A stretch of 5,434 bases of DNA from Ruminococcaceae bacterium UBA2857 (GCA_002350705.1 DEFH01000005.1:1-5434); one strand, 5' to 3'; positions 1 through 5,434 are shown, numbered from the stretch's first letter. The notes: a model not told the origin generated them from the sequence alone. Numbers and translations: made by a program.

Positions 1-88
1 TTATATGAATTTATGCAGATTGAATTTTTGCTTGGTTTTCGCATTATGTCCCTCTGTCAGACCCCAACAAGATACTACTCTATTGTTA

Positions 89-110
89 TTGCCGCCCTTT
101 CGCTCGGCAA
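89..110. repeat. Small GC-rich hairpin inside the left island
   Basis: TTGCCG (89-94) and CGGCAA (105-110) are perfect inverted repeats around a 10-base loop. There is no T-tract next to either arm, so it is not a classical terminator. It may be part of a structured RNA or an interspersed repeat on either strand, but one 6-bp stem is weak evidence on its own. Confidence 0.35.
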
Positions 111-186
111 ATGGTGTTTCCGTCCGAATCAGACCCTTTTATCATAAAAAAGAGAAAAAATATGACAACGTCGTTCTCTCCGACAA

Positions 187-226
187 AAATATCTTAACGG
201 ATTTTTTTAAATTTGTCAAGATATTT
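187..226. repeat. AT-rich 9-bp inverted repeat
   Basis: AAATATCTT (187-195) and AAGATATTT (218-226) are perfect inverted repeats separated by 22 bases. Read on the minus strand, the second arm runs into a short T-run (189-185), so it could be a weak transcription end for the esterase remnant, which is read in that direction. The stem is almost all A-T pairs and the loop is long, so it would be unstable, and chance is likely in DNA this AT-rich. Confidence 0.25.
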
Positions 227-247
227 ATAAATTTTTGATAACTGTTT

Positions 248-493
248 TTATGCCCATGCAGATTCATGGTGTCTCTGATTGGGCTTGACAACTTTATGGA
301 GCAATTCTGACGGATAACATGTCTCAAGGAACGCATATGTCTTTTCCATGCTCTCACAGAATGATTTTTCCATCGGATCCTCACCGCCTGCATACATATA
401 AAGATACGGCAGTGTTTCTTTATCCGTGACAGTATTCAGAATCCAGCTTTTCACATCCTCTTCCCGATACAGCATATCAAAGAGAGTTGACAA
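248..493 (-). pseudogene. C-terminal remnant of an alpha/beta-hydrolase esterase
   Basis: The minus-strand frame is open from a stop at 527-529 to a stop at 248-250 and gives about 81 residues from a TTG at 493. The middle and end resemble the C-terminal part of PF00756-type esterases: a hydrophobic strand, then YMYAGGEDP with a candidate acid D39, a helix, and a C-terminal QRHHESAW segment with H76 as candidate catalytic histidine. The serine nucleophile elbow (GxSxG) and the whole N-terminal part of the fold are missing. There is no ribosome binding site and no ATG at a sensible place. The protein ends abruptly after HESAWA. If the TAA is ignored, the frame continues 17 codons to 194-196 and reads like an amphipathic C-terminal helix, which suggests a nonsense mutation. 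The upstream end runs into the BI-1 promoter. The family is assigned from motif memory only. A small unrelated ORF or a chance frame remains possible. Confidence 0.45.
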
Positions 494-520
494 AACGGTG
501 TTTTTGATAAAGAAAAACTG

Positions 521-549
521 TTGACTTTACCGTTAAAAAAGGGTATAGT
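521..549 (+). promoter_or_regulatory. Sigma-A promoter of the BI-1 gene
   Basis: The -35 box TTGACT (521-526) and the -10 box TATAGT (544-549) are separated by exactly 17 bases. Each differs from consensus at one position. Transcription would begin near 555-557, giving a leader of under 30 bases before the ATG at 583. A 6-bp inverted repeat, AACGGT (494-499) and ACCGTT (529-534), overlaps the spacer edge and could be a binding site, though it is short. Confidence 0.75.
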
Positions 550-582
550 AAAGACAGAAAATTAATGAAAGAAGGTATTTAT

Positions 583-1347
583 ATGAACTTCAACAGAAAC
601 GACTACAACAACAATCGTTATGATACCGGTTTCGACAGCGGTTTCAATCACTATGGTGTCAGTGCCTATCAGACCGGTGCAGCAGGCATGACAATGGCAG
701 ATTTCAGCCGGAAAGTTTATGCATGGATGGCAGCAGGTCTGTCCATCACCTTCATTCTGGGCTTTGCTATCCAGAATATGCTCACACTTGCCCTGATCGA
801 ACAGTTTATGCCGGTCTATTTTGCCAGTGTGATTCTGGAACTGGTGATGGTTTTTGTACTGGGCTTCTTTATCTACAAACTGCCGTCTACGGTCAGTCTG
901 ATCCTGTTTTTAGTATACTCCGTCTGCAACGGCATTACGATTTCTCCGACGCTCATGCTTGCCGGTGCCGACAAAGCCATTTATGCATTTGCCGCTACGG
1001 CACTGCTGTTTGGTGCATTCTCCATCTATGGACTCATTACCAAGCGTGATTTGACAAAACTCCGTCCCATTCTGCTGATTGGCTTGATTGTCCTGCTGGT
1101 GTTCGCTGTACTGGGAATGTTCTTCCATATGGAAGCCGTTGACTTGGGTATCAGTCTGCTGGGAATTGCCATTTTTATCGGCTTCACCGCTTACGATACG
1201 CAAAAAATCAAAAAAGGCTATGAATATTTCAGCGGGGATTCTGAAATGCTCAGAAAATCTGCTATTAACATTGCACTGGAATTGTATCTTGACTTTATCA
1301 ACCTGTTTTTGTACATTCTCCGTCTGTTTATGAGAAACAGCAGATAA
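583..1347 (+). CDS. Bax inhibitor-1/YccA family membrane protein
   Basis: This 254-residue integral membrane protein belongs to the BI-1 (TMBIM, PF01027) family. Bacterial members such as BsYetJ are pH-sensitive calcium leak channels, and E. coli YccA interacts with FtsH. Which role applies here is unknown. A hydrophilic Asn/Tyr/Gly-rich tail (about residues 1-38) precedes roughly seven hydrophobic helices (46-66, 77-97, 103-121, 133-152, 162-180, 187-204, 233-249). The family hallmarks are present: TAYDTQKIK with D205, and LYLDFINLFLYILRLF with D237. These are the likely counterparts of the paired aspartates that gate the pore. An in-frame ATG at 565 exists, but GAAGG (571-575) lies inside that extension and is spaced 7 bases from the ATG at 583, so 583 is the better start. 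The gene is monocistronic, between a near-consensus promoter and a strong terminator. The family is secure; the physiological role is not. Confidence 0.93.
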   Translation: MNFNRNDYNNNRYDTGFDSGFNHYGVSAYQTGAAGMTMADFSRKVYAWMAAGLSITFILGFAIQNMLTLALIEQFMPVYFASVILELVMVFVLGFFIYKLPSTVSLILFLVYSVCNGITISPTLMLAGADKAIYAFAATALLFGAFSIYGLITKRDLTKLRPILLIGLIVLLVFAVLGMFFHMEAVDLGISLLGIAIFIGFTAYDTQKIKKGYEYFSGDSEMLRKSAINIALELYLDFINLFLYILRLFMRNSR

Positions 1348-1362
1348 CACTTGTTTCAGCCG

Positions 1363-1396
1363 CTCCCCGACAGGAAAAACTGTCGGGGAGTTTTTT
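1363..1396 (+). terminator. Rho-independent terminator of the BI-1 gene
   Basis: CTCCCCGACAG (1363-1373) and CTGTCGGGGAG (1380-1390) form a perfect 11-bp GC-rich stem around the loop GAAAAA. Six T residues (1391-1396) follow immediately. It lies 15 bases after the BI-1 stop codon. There is no matching A-tract on the left side, so it works in the plus direction only and isolates BI-1 from the peptidase gene. Confidence 0.95.
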
Positions 1397-1444
1397 ACAT
1401 CAATTCGATTGATTTTTCGGGAAATATAGTGTAAAATTGATGTA
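1396..1444. repeat. Nested palindromes over the peptidase promoter (possible operator)
   Basis: TACATCAATT (1396-1405) is a perfect 10-bp inverted repeat of AATTGATGTA (1435-1444). A tighter palindrome, ATCAAT-TCG-ATTGAT, sits at 1399-1413. The half-site ATTGAT/ATCAAT therefore occurs three times: just upstream of the -35, overlapping the -35, and overlapping the -10 and start region. This suits a dimeric regulator binding the inner palindrome, with an additional site downstream. The binding role is inference; the symmetry is seen directly. The long repeat could also form an RNA or cruciform stem, but most of it lies upstream of the expected transcription start. Confidence 0.45.
1409..1437 (+). 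promoter_or_regulatory. Sigma-A promoter of the peptidase-ATPase unit
   Basis: TTGATT (1409-1414) and TAAAAT (1432-1437) are separated by 17 bases, directly after the BI-1 terminator and about 30 bases before the peptidase start. Both boxes overlap inverted repeats listed separately, which is the usual geometry for a repressor-controlled promoter. Confidence 0.65.
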
Positions 1445-1467
1445 TTCACGCAAAGGAGGAATGAATC

Positions 1468-3156
1468 ATGAAATTTGCCGAAATGGTCTATGAAAGACCT
1501 GACATCCATGCTGTCAGACTTTCCGCCGAGAACATCAGACAGCGTTTTACGAATGCCGAAAACTTTCAGCAGGCTGACACCGCTTTCATGGAGTGGGACA
1601 GCATGACTGCCCATATTGATACCATGATGAGCCTTGCCTATACAAGACACTCTATTGATACTACCGATCCGTTCTATGAACAGGAGGTGGAATGGATTGA
1701 TGAAATTTCTCCCGAATTCACGGAAATTCAACAGAGTTTTACCAAGCTTTTGGTCGAAAGTGCCTACCGTTCCGAACTGGAGAAAAAATACGGTAAAATT
1801 TTATTTATCAATGCAGAAATCTTTTTAAACGCATTTTCTCCTGCCATCATCCCCGAAACACAGGAAACCAACAAACTTGAAACTGCCTATCAGAAACTCC
1901 TTGCCTCTGCACAAATCGACTTTGACGGAGACAAAAAAACACTCGCTCAGATGGTTCCCTACAAACAGTCTGCCATTGACGCCCAAAGACGGGCCGCATG
2001 GCTCGAAGAAGCCCGCTTTTACAGTGACAACGGCAAAACCCTGGATGAAATCTTTGATTCTCTCGTGAAATACCGCAATCAGATGGCTTTGAAACTCGGC
2101 TATCAAAATTTTGTGAAGCTTGGCTATCTCCAGATGAACAGAAACTGCTATGATGCCCGTGACATTGAAAAATTCCGCAAGGCTGTCGTCAAATATATTG
2201 TACCTGTTGCCGACAGACTCTATCGCGAACAGGCACAGCGGACAGGTTTATCTTATCCTCTGACATTTGCAGATGCCGCCCTGAGATTCCGTGACGGCAA
2301 TCCCAAACCACAGGGCTCTGCCGAAGACATTCTCAAAACAGGCAGGAAACTCTATCACAGTCTTTCCGAAGAAAGCGGAGCATTCATTGACATGATGTAT
2401 GATAACGGTCTGATGGACGTGCTCAGCAAAAAAGGCAAGGCAGGCGGCGGCTACTGTACACAGTTTGCCGATTACAAAGTACCGTTTATTTTCGCCAACT
2501 TCAACGGCACGGCGGATGATGTGGAAGTCATTACCCATGAAGCAGGCCATGCCTTCGCTTTTTATCTGGCAAGGAACATTGTCCCTGCAGACAATCAGAG
2601 TCCCACTCTCGAAGCGTGTGAGATTCACTCCATGACAATGGAATTCTTCGGCTGGCAGTGCAGTGATGACTTTTTCGGAAAAGATGCTCCAAAATTCCGT
2701 TACAGTCACCTGTTCGGTGCGATTACCTTTATCCCCTATGGGGCAATGGTTGACCACTTCCAGCATATCATTTATGAAAATCCCTCTATGACACCTCTCC
2801 AGAGACACAATGTCTGGAAAGAACTCACAGGCATTTATATGCCTTGGATAAAATTAGACGGCTCGCCTTTCTACGGTGAGGGCAAGGGCTGGCAAAGACA
2901 GATTCATATCTATGAAAACCCTTTCTATTATATCGACTACTGCCTTGCACAAACCATCGCACTGGAATTCTGGAGCATCATGCAGGACAATCACAAGGAA
3001 GCATGGGAACGCTATCTGAAACTCGTCAGAAAAGGCGGTACACAGACCTTTACAGAACTCGTTGCAACAGCAGGATTACCCTCCCCATTCGATGAACAGG
3101 CTTTCAAAGAGGTTGCAGAAAAAGCGGAAAAATGGCTTGACAAAAATAAAGTTTGA
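1468..3156 (+). CDS. M3 family oligoendopeptidase (zinc metallopeptidase)
   Basis: This 562-residue protein is an M3-family (PF01432) oligopeptidase, best fitting the group often named M3_not_pepF (TIGR02289), whose usual length is about 550-565. These enzymes are cytosolic and cleave short peptides, typically products of proteasome-like proteases or imported peptides. The zinc site is clear: HEAGH at residues 357-361, with E358 as the general base and E385 in ACEIHSM as the likely third ligand 28 residues after the first histidine. The C-terminal IHIYENPFYYIDY segment (about 479-491) supplies the family's substrate-binding tyrosines. There is no signal peptide or membrane helix. The ATG at 1468 has an excellent AAAGGAGGA site (1452-1460), with 8 bases between its AGGAGG core and the ATG. 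The ABC ATPase gene follows 18 bases after the stop with no terminator between, so the two are probably one transcript. The protein appears intact. The exact peptide specificity cannot be read from sequence. Confidence 0.95.
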   Translation: MKFAEMVYERPDIHAVRLSAENIRQRFTNAENFQQADTAFMEWDSMTAHIDTMMSLAYTRHSIDTTDPFYEQEVEWIDEISPEFTEIQQSFTKLLVESAYRSELEKKYGKILFINAEIFLNAFSPAIIPETQETNKLETAYQKLLASAQIDFDGDKKTLAQMVPYKQSAIDAQRRAAWLEEARFYSDNGKTLDEIFDSLVKYRNQMALKLGYQNFVKLGYLQMNRNCYDARDIEKFRKAVVKYIVPVADRLYREQAQRTGLSYPLTFADAALRFRDGNPKPQGSAEDILKTGRKLYHSLSEESGAFIDMMYDNGLMDVLSKKGKAGGGYCTQFADYKVPFIFANFNGTADDVEVITHEAGHAFAFYLARNIVPADNQSPTLEACEIHSMTMEFFGWQCSDDFFGKDAPKFRYSHLFGAITFIPYGAMVDHFQHIIYENPSMTPLQRHNVWKELTGIYMPWIKLDGSPFYGEGKGWQRQIHIYENPFYYIDYCLAQTIALEFWSIMQDNHKEAWERYLKLVRKGGTQTFTELVATAGLPSPFDEQAFKEVAEKAEKWLDKNKV

Positions 3157-3174
3157 CAAAAGGAAGAAAAGAAA

Positions 3175-3882
3175 ATGATGAAAGATTTTGTAAAATTCGA
3201 TAACGTATATAAAAGATATAAAATGGGGGAAGTTACCATCACTGCCGCTGACGGTGTAAGCTTTTCCGTAGATGAGGGTGAGTTTGCCGTTGTCGTGGGA
3301 CTCAGCGGTGCAGGAAAAACCACTGTTCTGAATATCCTTGGCGGCATTGACAGCTGTGATGAGGGTAAAATCATGGTGGGCGGCAAGGACATCAGCCATC
3401 TTAACAAACATGACCTCGCTTCTTACAGAAGATATGATATCGGCTTTGTGTTCCAGTTCTATAATCTCATTCCCAATCTTACCGCCAAAGAAAACGTAGA
3501 GCTGGCTACACAAATCTGCAAGGATTCCCTTGATGCCGATACCGTTTTGGACAGTGTGGGACTCTCCCAAAGAAAAAATAACTTCCCTTCACAGCTTTCA
3601 GGCGGCGAACAGCAGAGAGTGTCTATTGCCAGAGCCTTGGCGAAAAAACCAAAATTGCTTTTATGTGACGAACCGACCGGGGCATTGGACTACAACACCG
3701 GTAAAACTATCCTCAAACTGCTCCAGACAAAGTGCATGGAGGACGGTATGACAGTGGTTCTTATCACTCACAACTCCGCCATTACTCCTATGGCTAACCG
3801 TGTCATTAATATGCGCAGCGGTAAGGTCATCAGCAATGTCATCAATCCCAATCCCCTGCCTATCGACCAGATCGAATGGTAA
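3175..3882 (+). CDS. ABC transporter ATP-binding protein, MacB/LolD type
   Basis: This 235-residue nucleotide-binding subunit has every ABC motif intact: Walker A GLSGAGKT (42-49), Q-loop Q94 in FVFQFYN, signature LSGGEQ (141-146), Walker B LLLCDE (161-166) with catalytic E166, D-loop region ALD (170-172), and H-loop H199. The Q-loop context and GEQQRVSIARAL are typical of the MacB/LolD/FtsE-like class that partners FtsX-fold permeases. In Gram-positives these work in antimicrobial-peptide export or sensing, lipoprotein handling or cell-wall control. The normal partner permease is absent: the next gene is citrate synthase. Start: AGGAAG (3161-3166) is 8 bases from the ATG at 3175; a second ATG at 3178 is equally plausible. 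The gene lies 18 bases after the peptidase and probably shares its promoter. No clear hairpin terminator follows. The transported substrate is unknown. Confidence 0.93.
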   Translation: MMKDFVKFDNVYKRYKMGEVTITAADGVSFSVDEGEFAVVVGLSGAGKTTVLNILGGIDSCDEGKIMVGGKDISHLNKHDLASYRRYDIGFVFQFYNLIPNLTAKENVELATQICKDSLDADTVLDSVGLSQRKNNFPSQLSGGEQQRVSIARALAKKPKLLLCDEPTGALDYNTGKTILKLLQTKCMEDGMTVVLITHNSAITPMANRVINMRSGKVISNVINPNPLPIDQIEW

Positions 3883-3888
3883 TTTCTC

Positions 3889-3957
3889 CCACATTAAGAC
3901 AAAATTTTTCCTTTATATATTTACAAATTTTTTGTTTGTGCTATAATGATAATGTGG
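3889..3957. repeat. 8-bp inverted repeat enclosing the citrate synthase promoter
   Basis: CCACATTA (3889-3896) and TAATGTGG (3950-3957) are perfect inverted repeats separated by 53 bases of very AT-rich DNA that contains the promoter. The right arm overlaps the expected transcription start. The pair might be two operator half-sites for looping, or the left arm might help end the ATPase transcript, but spacing this wide makes chance quite possible. Confidence 0.25.
3920..3947 (+). promoter_or_regulatory. Extended -10 promoter of citrate synthase
   Basis: A perfect -10 box TATAAT (3942-3947) is preceded by TGC (3939-3941), giving a TGn extended -10. TTTACA (3920-3925) is an acceptable -35 at 16-bp spacing. 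Transcription should start near 3954, leaving a leader of about 50-60 bases. This is the strongest-looking promoter in the window and makes citrate synthase independent of the ATPase gene upstream. Confidence 0.8.
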
Positions 3958-3982
3958 TGTAATATTTATATCTATATTATAC
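3957..3982. repeat. Near-perfect palindrome in the citrate synthase leader
   Basis: GTGTAATAT (3957-3965) and ATATTATAC (3974-3982) pair over 9 positions, with one G-T mismatch, around an 8-base spacer. It lies just downstream of the expected transcription start, a common position for a repressor operator. It could alternatively fold as a weak stem in the messenger RNA leader. The role is inferred; the region is highly AT-rich. Confidence 0.35.
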
Positions 3983-3997
3983 AAAATACAAATAAAC

Positions 3998-4001
3998 GGA
4001 G
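3998..4001 (+). promoter_or_regulatory. Ribosome binding site that decides the citrate synthase start
   Basis: GGAG (3998-4001) directly abuts the ATG at 4002, leaving no spacer, which is not workable for normal initiation. It is 9 bases from the in-frame TTG at 4011, a suitable distance. No other Shine-Dalgarno-like sequence is seen upstream of 4002. This argues for TTG 4011 as the true start. Confidence 0.6.
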
Positions 4002-4010
4002 ATGACAAAC

Positions 4011-5375
4011 TTGCAGAATAAAAATTTATTTACCATTACTCCCGAATTAAAGGAACTCAGTGACCTTTGCGTCACCAACGGAACGATTGACAAAGAGCTT
4101 TATGCCAAATATGATGTAAAACGTGGACTTCGTGATATTAACGGAAAGGGTGTTCGTGCAGGTCTGACGGAAATCTCCGAAATATGCTCCAACAAAGTTG
4201 TTGACGGACAAACCGTTCCCTGCGACGGAAAACTTTATTATCGCGGTGTGGACGTAGAGGATATTGTCAAAGGCTTTATCCATGATGACCGTTTCGGCTT
4301 TGAAGAAGTTGTTTATCTGCTGTTGTTCGGCACTCTTCCGAACAGCGAACAGTTTGAACAGATCAAGCGTCTGCTGAGCAATTACCGTACTCTCCCCCAT
4401 TACTTTACAAGAGACGTAATCCTTAAAGCTCCCAGCAGTGACATGATGAATGCACTCGCAAGAAGTGTACTCACATTGTACTCATACGATCCGAATGCAG
4501 ATGACACTTCCCTGCCGAATGTTCTCAGACAGTGTTTGCAGTTAATTGCACTCTTCCCTGTAATTTCCGTATACAGCTATCAGGCATATAACCATTATCG
4601 CAGAAACAAAAGCTTGATCATTCATTCTCCTCAGCCGGAGCTTTCCACTGCGGAAAATATTCTGTATATGCTCCGTGCAGATTCCAGATATACCAAACTC
4701 GAAGCAAAACTTCTGGATATGTCACTGGTACTCCATGCCGAGCATGGCGGCGGCAATAACTCCAGTTTTACGACACATGTCGTTACCTCATCGGGTACGG
4801 ATACATATTCTGCTATCGCTGCCGCATTGGGCTCCCTGAAAGGTCCCAAGCATGGCGGTGCCAACATCAAAGTCGTCAAAATGTTTGAGGATATGAAAAA
4901 GAATCTCTCCGACTACACCAACGAAGATGAAGTCAGAAATTATCTTGTAAAACTCCTGCATGGCGAAGCTTTCGATAAAGCAGGCTTGATTTACGGTATG
5001 GGACACGCTGTTTACTCCATTTCCGATCCCCGTGCAAGAGTATTCAAAGGCTTTGTGGAAAAGCTCTCCGAAGAAAAGGGACGTATCAAAGAATTCCAGT
5101 TATATTCTCTTGTGGAAAAACTCGCTCCCGAAGTCATTGCACAGGAAAGACGCATTTATAAAGGTGTCAGTGCCAATGTGGACTTTTACAGTGGTTTTGT
5201 ATACAGTATGCTCGACTTGCCCGAAAAATTGTTCACGCCTATTTTTGCCATTGCAAGAATCGCAGGATGGTCGGCTCACCGCATGGAAGAGCTTGTGAAC
5301 CAGAATAAAATTATCCGTCCTGCCTACATGAACGTACATGAACGTACACCTTACACAGACATCAAAGACAGATAA
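4011..5375 (+). CDS. gltA: Citrate synthase
   Basis: This enzyme condenses acetyl-CoA with oxaloacetate to give citrate and CoA, the entry step of the TCA cycle; in fermentative Clostridia it usually feeds 2-oxoglutarate and glutamate synthesis. Counting from TTG 4011, the protein has 454 residues. The catalytic triad is present: H281 in GPKHGGAN, H332 in GMGHAVYSISDPRA, and D391 in NVDFYSG, matching E. coli H264, H305 and D362. The LHAEHGGGNNSSFTTHVVTSS signature is at about 241-261, and the C-terminal GWSAHRMEE segment is conserved. The motif reads GHAVYS rather than the common bacterial GHRVYK; alanine here also occurs in eukaryotic-type enzymes. The protein is longer than the common bacterial forms (about 370-430), with extra N-terminal sequence. 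The ATG at 4002 would add only three residues but lacks a spaced ribosome binding site. Activity as 2-methylcitrate synthase cannot be excluded by sequence, though no prp genes are nearby. Confidence 0.93.
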   Translation: MQNKNLFTITPELKELSDLCVTNGTIDKELYAKYDVKRGLRDINGKGVRAGLTEISEICSNKVVDGQTVPCDGKLYYRGVDVEDIVKGFIHDDRFGFEEVVYLLLFGTLPNSEQFEQIKRLLSNYRTLPHYFTRDVILKAPSSDMMNALARSVLTLYSYDPNADDTSLPNVLRQCLQLIALFPVISVYSYQAYNHYRRNKSLIIHSPQPELSTAENILYMLRADSRYTKLEAKLLDMSLVLHAEHGGGNNSSFTTHVVTSSGTDTYSAIAAALGSLKGPKHGGANIKVVKMFEDMKKNLSDYTNEDEVRNYLVKLLHGEAFDKAGLIYGMGHAVYSISDPRARVFKGFVEKLSEEKGRIKEFQLYSLVEKLAPEVIAQERRIYKGVSANVDFYSGFVYSMLDLPEKLFTPIFAIARIAGWSAHRMEELVNQNKIIRPAYMNVHERTPYTDIKDR

Positions 5376-5378
5376 TAT

Positions 5379-5417
5379 AAAAAAGCGGTGTGTCAATACA
5401 ATGTTGACATACCGCTT
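5379..5417 (-). terminator. Hairpin terminator with minus-strand polarity
   Basis: Positions 5383-5396 and 5404-5417 form a 14-bp stem with one G-T wobble (5390 with 5410) and a 7-base loop. On the plus strand the stem is followed by GTGAAC, with no T-tract. On the minus strand it is followed by six T residues (complement of A 5379-5384) and more AT. It is therefore a good intrinsic terminator for a leftward gene lying beyond 5434, and may also help end the citrate synthase transcript 8 bases after its stop codon. Confidence 0.7.
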
Positions 5418-5434
5418 GTGAACTACCCATTGTC

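Larger units (their letters stand above)
1..247. other. Gene-less left flank with GC-rich island and AT-rich spacer
   Basis: I cannot support a gene here. Plus-strand frame 1 is open from the window edge to a stop at 139-141 (46 codons) and could be the tail of a gene entering from the left, but the translation has no family motif I recognise. The short plus-strand reading frame starting at base 5 also ends in low-complexity AT-rich sequence. Roughly 45-141 is clearly richer in GC than the DNA after it. That island carries a 6-bp perfect stem (89-94 with 105-110) and two copies of TCAGACCC (57-64 and 129-136). From about 142 to 247 the DNA is very AT-rich and contains a 9-bp inverted repeat (187-195 and 218-226). 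Confidence 0.5.

Noticed and set aside
142..393. 83-codon minus-strand open frame overlapping the esterase remnant
   Set aside because: It is a frame-shifted reading of the same DNA and ends in low-complexity lysine/phenylalanine-rich sequence from the AT-rich spacer. The in-register frame carries the esterase-like motifs instead.
487..511. Second promoter upstream of BI-1, from TTGACA at 487-492
   Set aside because: The -35 is perfect, but at 16-18 bp spacing the sequence is only AAAGAA, AAGAAA or AGAAAA, and the better GATAAA lies only 13 bases away. The TTGACT/TATAGT pair downstream is far more convincing.
1461..1463. ATG at 1461 as the peptidase start
   Set aside because: It is out of frame with the peptidase and too close to the AGGAGG site; the ATG at 1468 has ideal spacing.
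910..1731. 273-codon minus-strand open frame
   Set aside because: It runs antisense across the BI-1 gene, its terminator and the start of the peptidase, all of which are well-supported plus-strand features. Its translation shows no domain and is rich in the residues expected from reverse reading.
2248..2808. 186-codon minus-strand open frame inside the peptidase
   Set aside because: It lies wholly antisense to the catalytic core of the M3 peptidase, including the HEAGH region, and has no ribosome binding site or recognisable motif.
3883..3935. Intrinsic terminator after the ABC ATPase
   Set aside because: There are T-runs (around 3905-3909 and 3928-3933), but only weak A-T stems such as ACAAA/TTTGT precede or overlap them. 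I cannot call a terminator here.

Overview
The window looks like a piece of chromosome from a low-to-moderate GC Gram-positive anaerobe of the class Clostridia. Ruminococcus or a close relative (Oscillospiraceae) is the best guess. The grounds are strong AGGAGG-type ribosome binding sites, AT-rich intergenic DNA with consensus sigma-A promoters, and the style of the ABC ATPase and citrate synthase proteins. This is inference from sequence character, not a database match.

Layout. Positions 1-247 hold no gene I can support: a more GC-rich island with a small hairpin (about 45-141) is followed by very AT-rich DNA. Positions 248-493 on the minus strand look like the C-terminal remnant of an alpha/beta-hydrolase esterase. 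Four intact plus-strand genes follow: a seven-helix Bax inhibitor-1 (BI-1/YccA) membrane protein (583-1347), with its own promoter and a strong intrinsic terminator; an M3-family zinc oligoendopeptidase (1468-3156), with its own promoter carrying operator-like palindromes; a MacB/LolD-type ABC ATPase (3175-3882), 18 bases downstream and probably co-transcribed; and a citrate synthase (4011-5375, or 4002-5375), under its own extended -10 promoter. A hairpin at 5383-5417 closes the window. Its poly-T tract lies on the minus strand, which suggests a convergent gene just beyond the right edge.

How the genes relate. There are three transcription units: BI-1 alone, peptidase plus ATPase, and citrate synthase alone. 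The BI-1 protein probably works in membrane ion or calcium homeostasis. The peptidase trims short cytosolic peptides. The ATPase would energise a FtsX/MacB-like permease that is not encoded next to it. Citrate synthase feeds acetyl-CoA and oxaloacetate into citrate, probably for glutamate synthesis through a partial TCA cycle. No shared pathway is evident.

I see no mobile element, CRISPR array, tRNA or rRNA, and no convincing new multi-gene system. The points most worth a second look are the palindromes at the peptidase promoter, the ATPase without a permease, the decayed esterase, the unexplained left-hand island, and the citrate synthase start codon.
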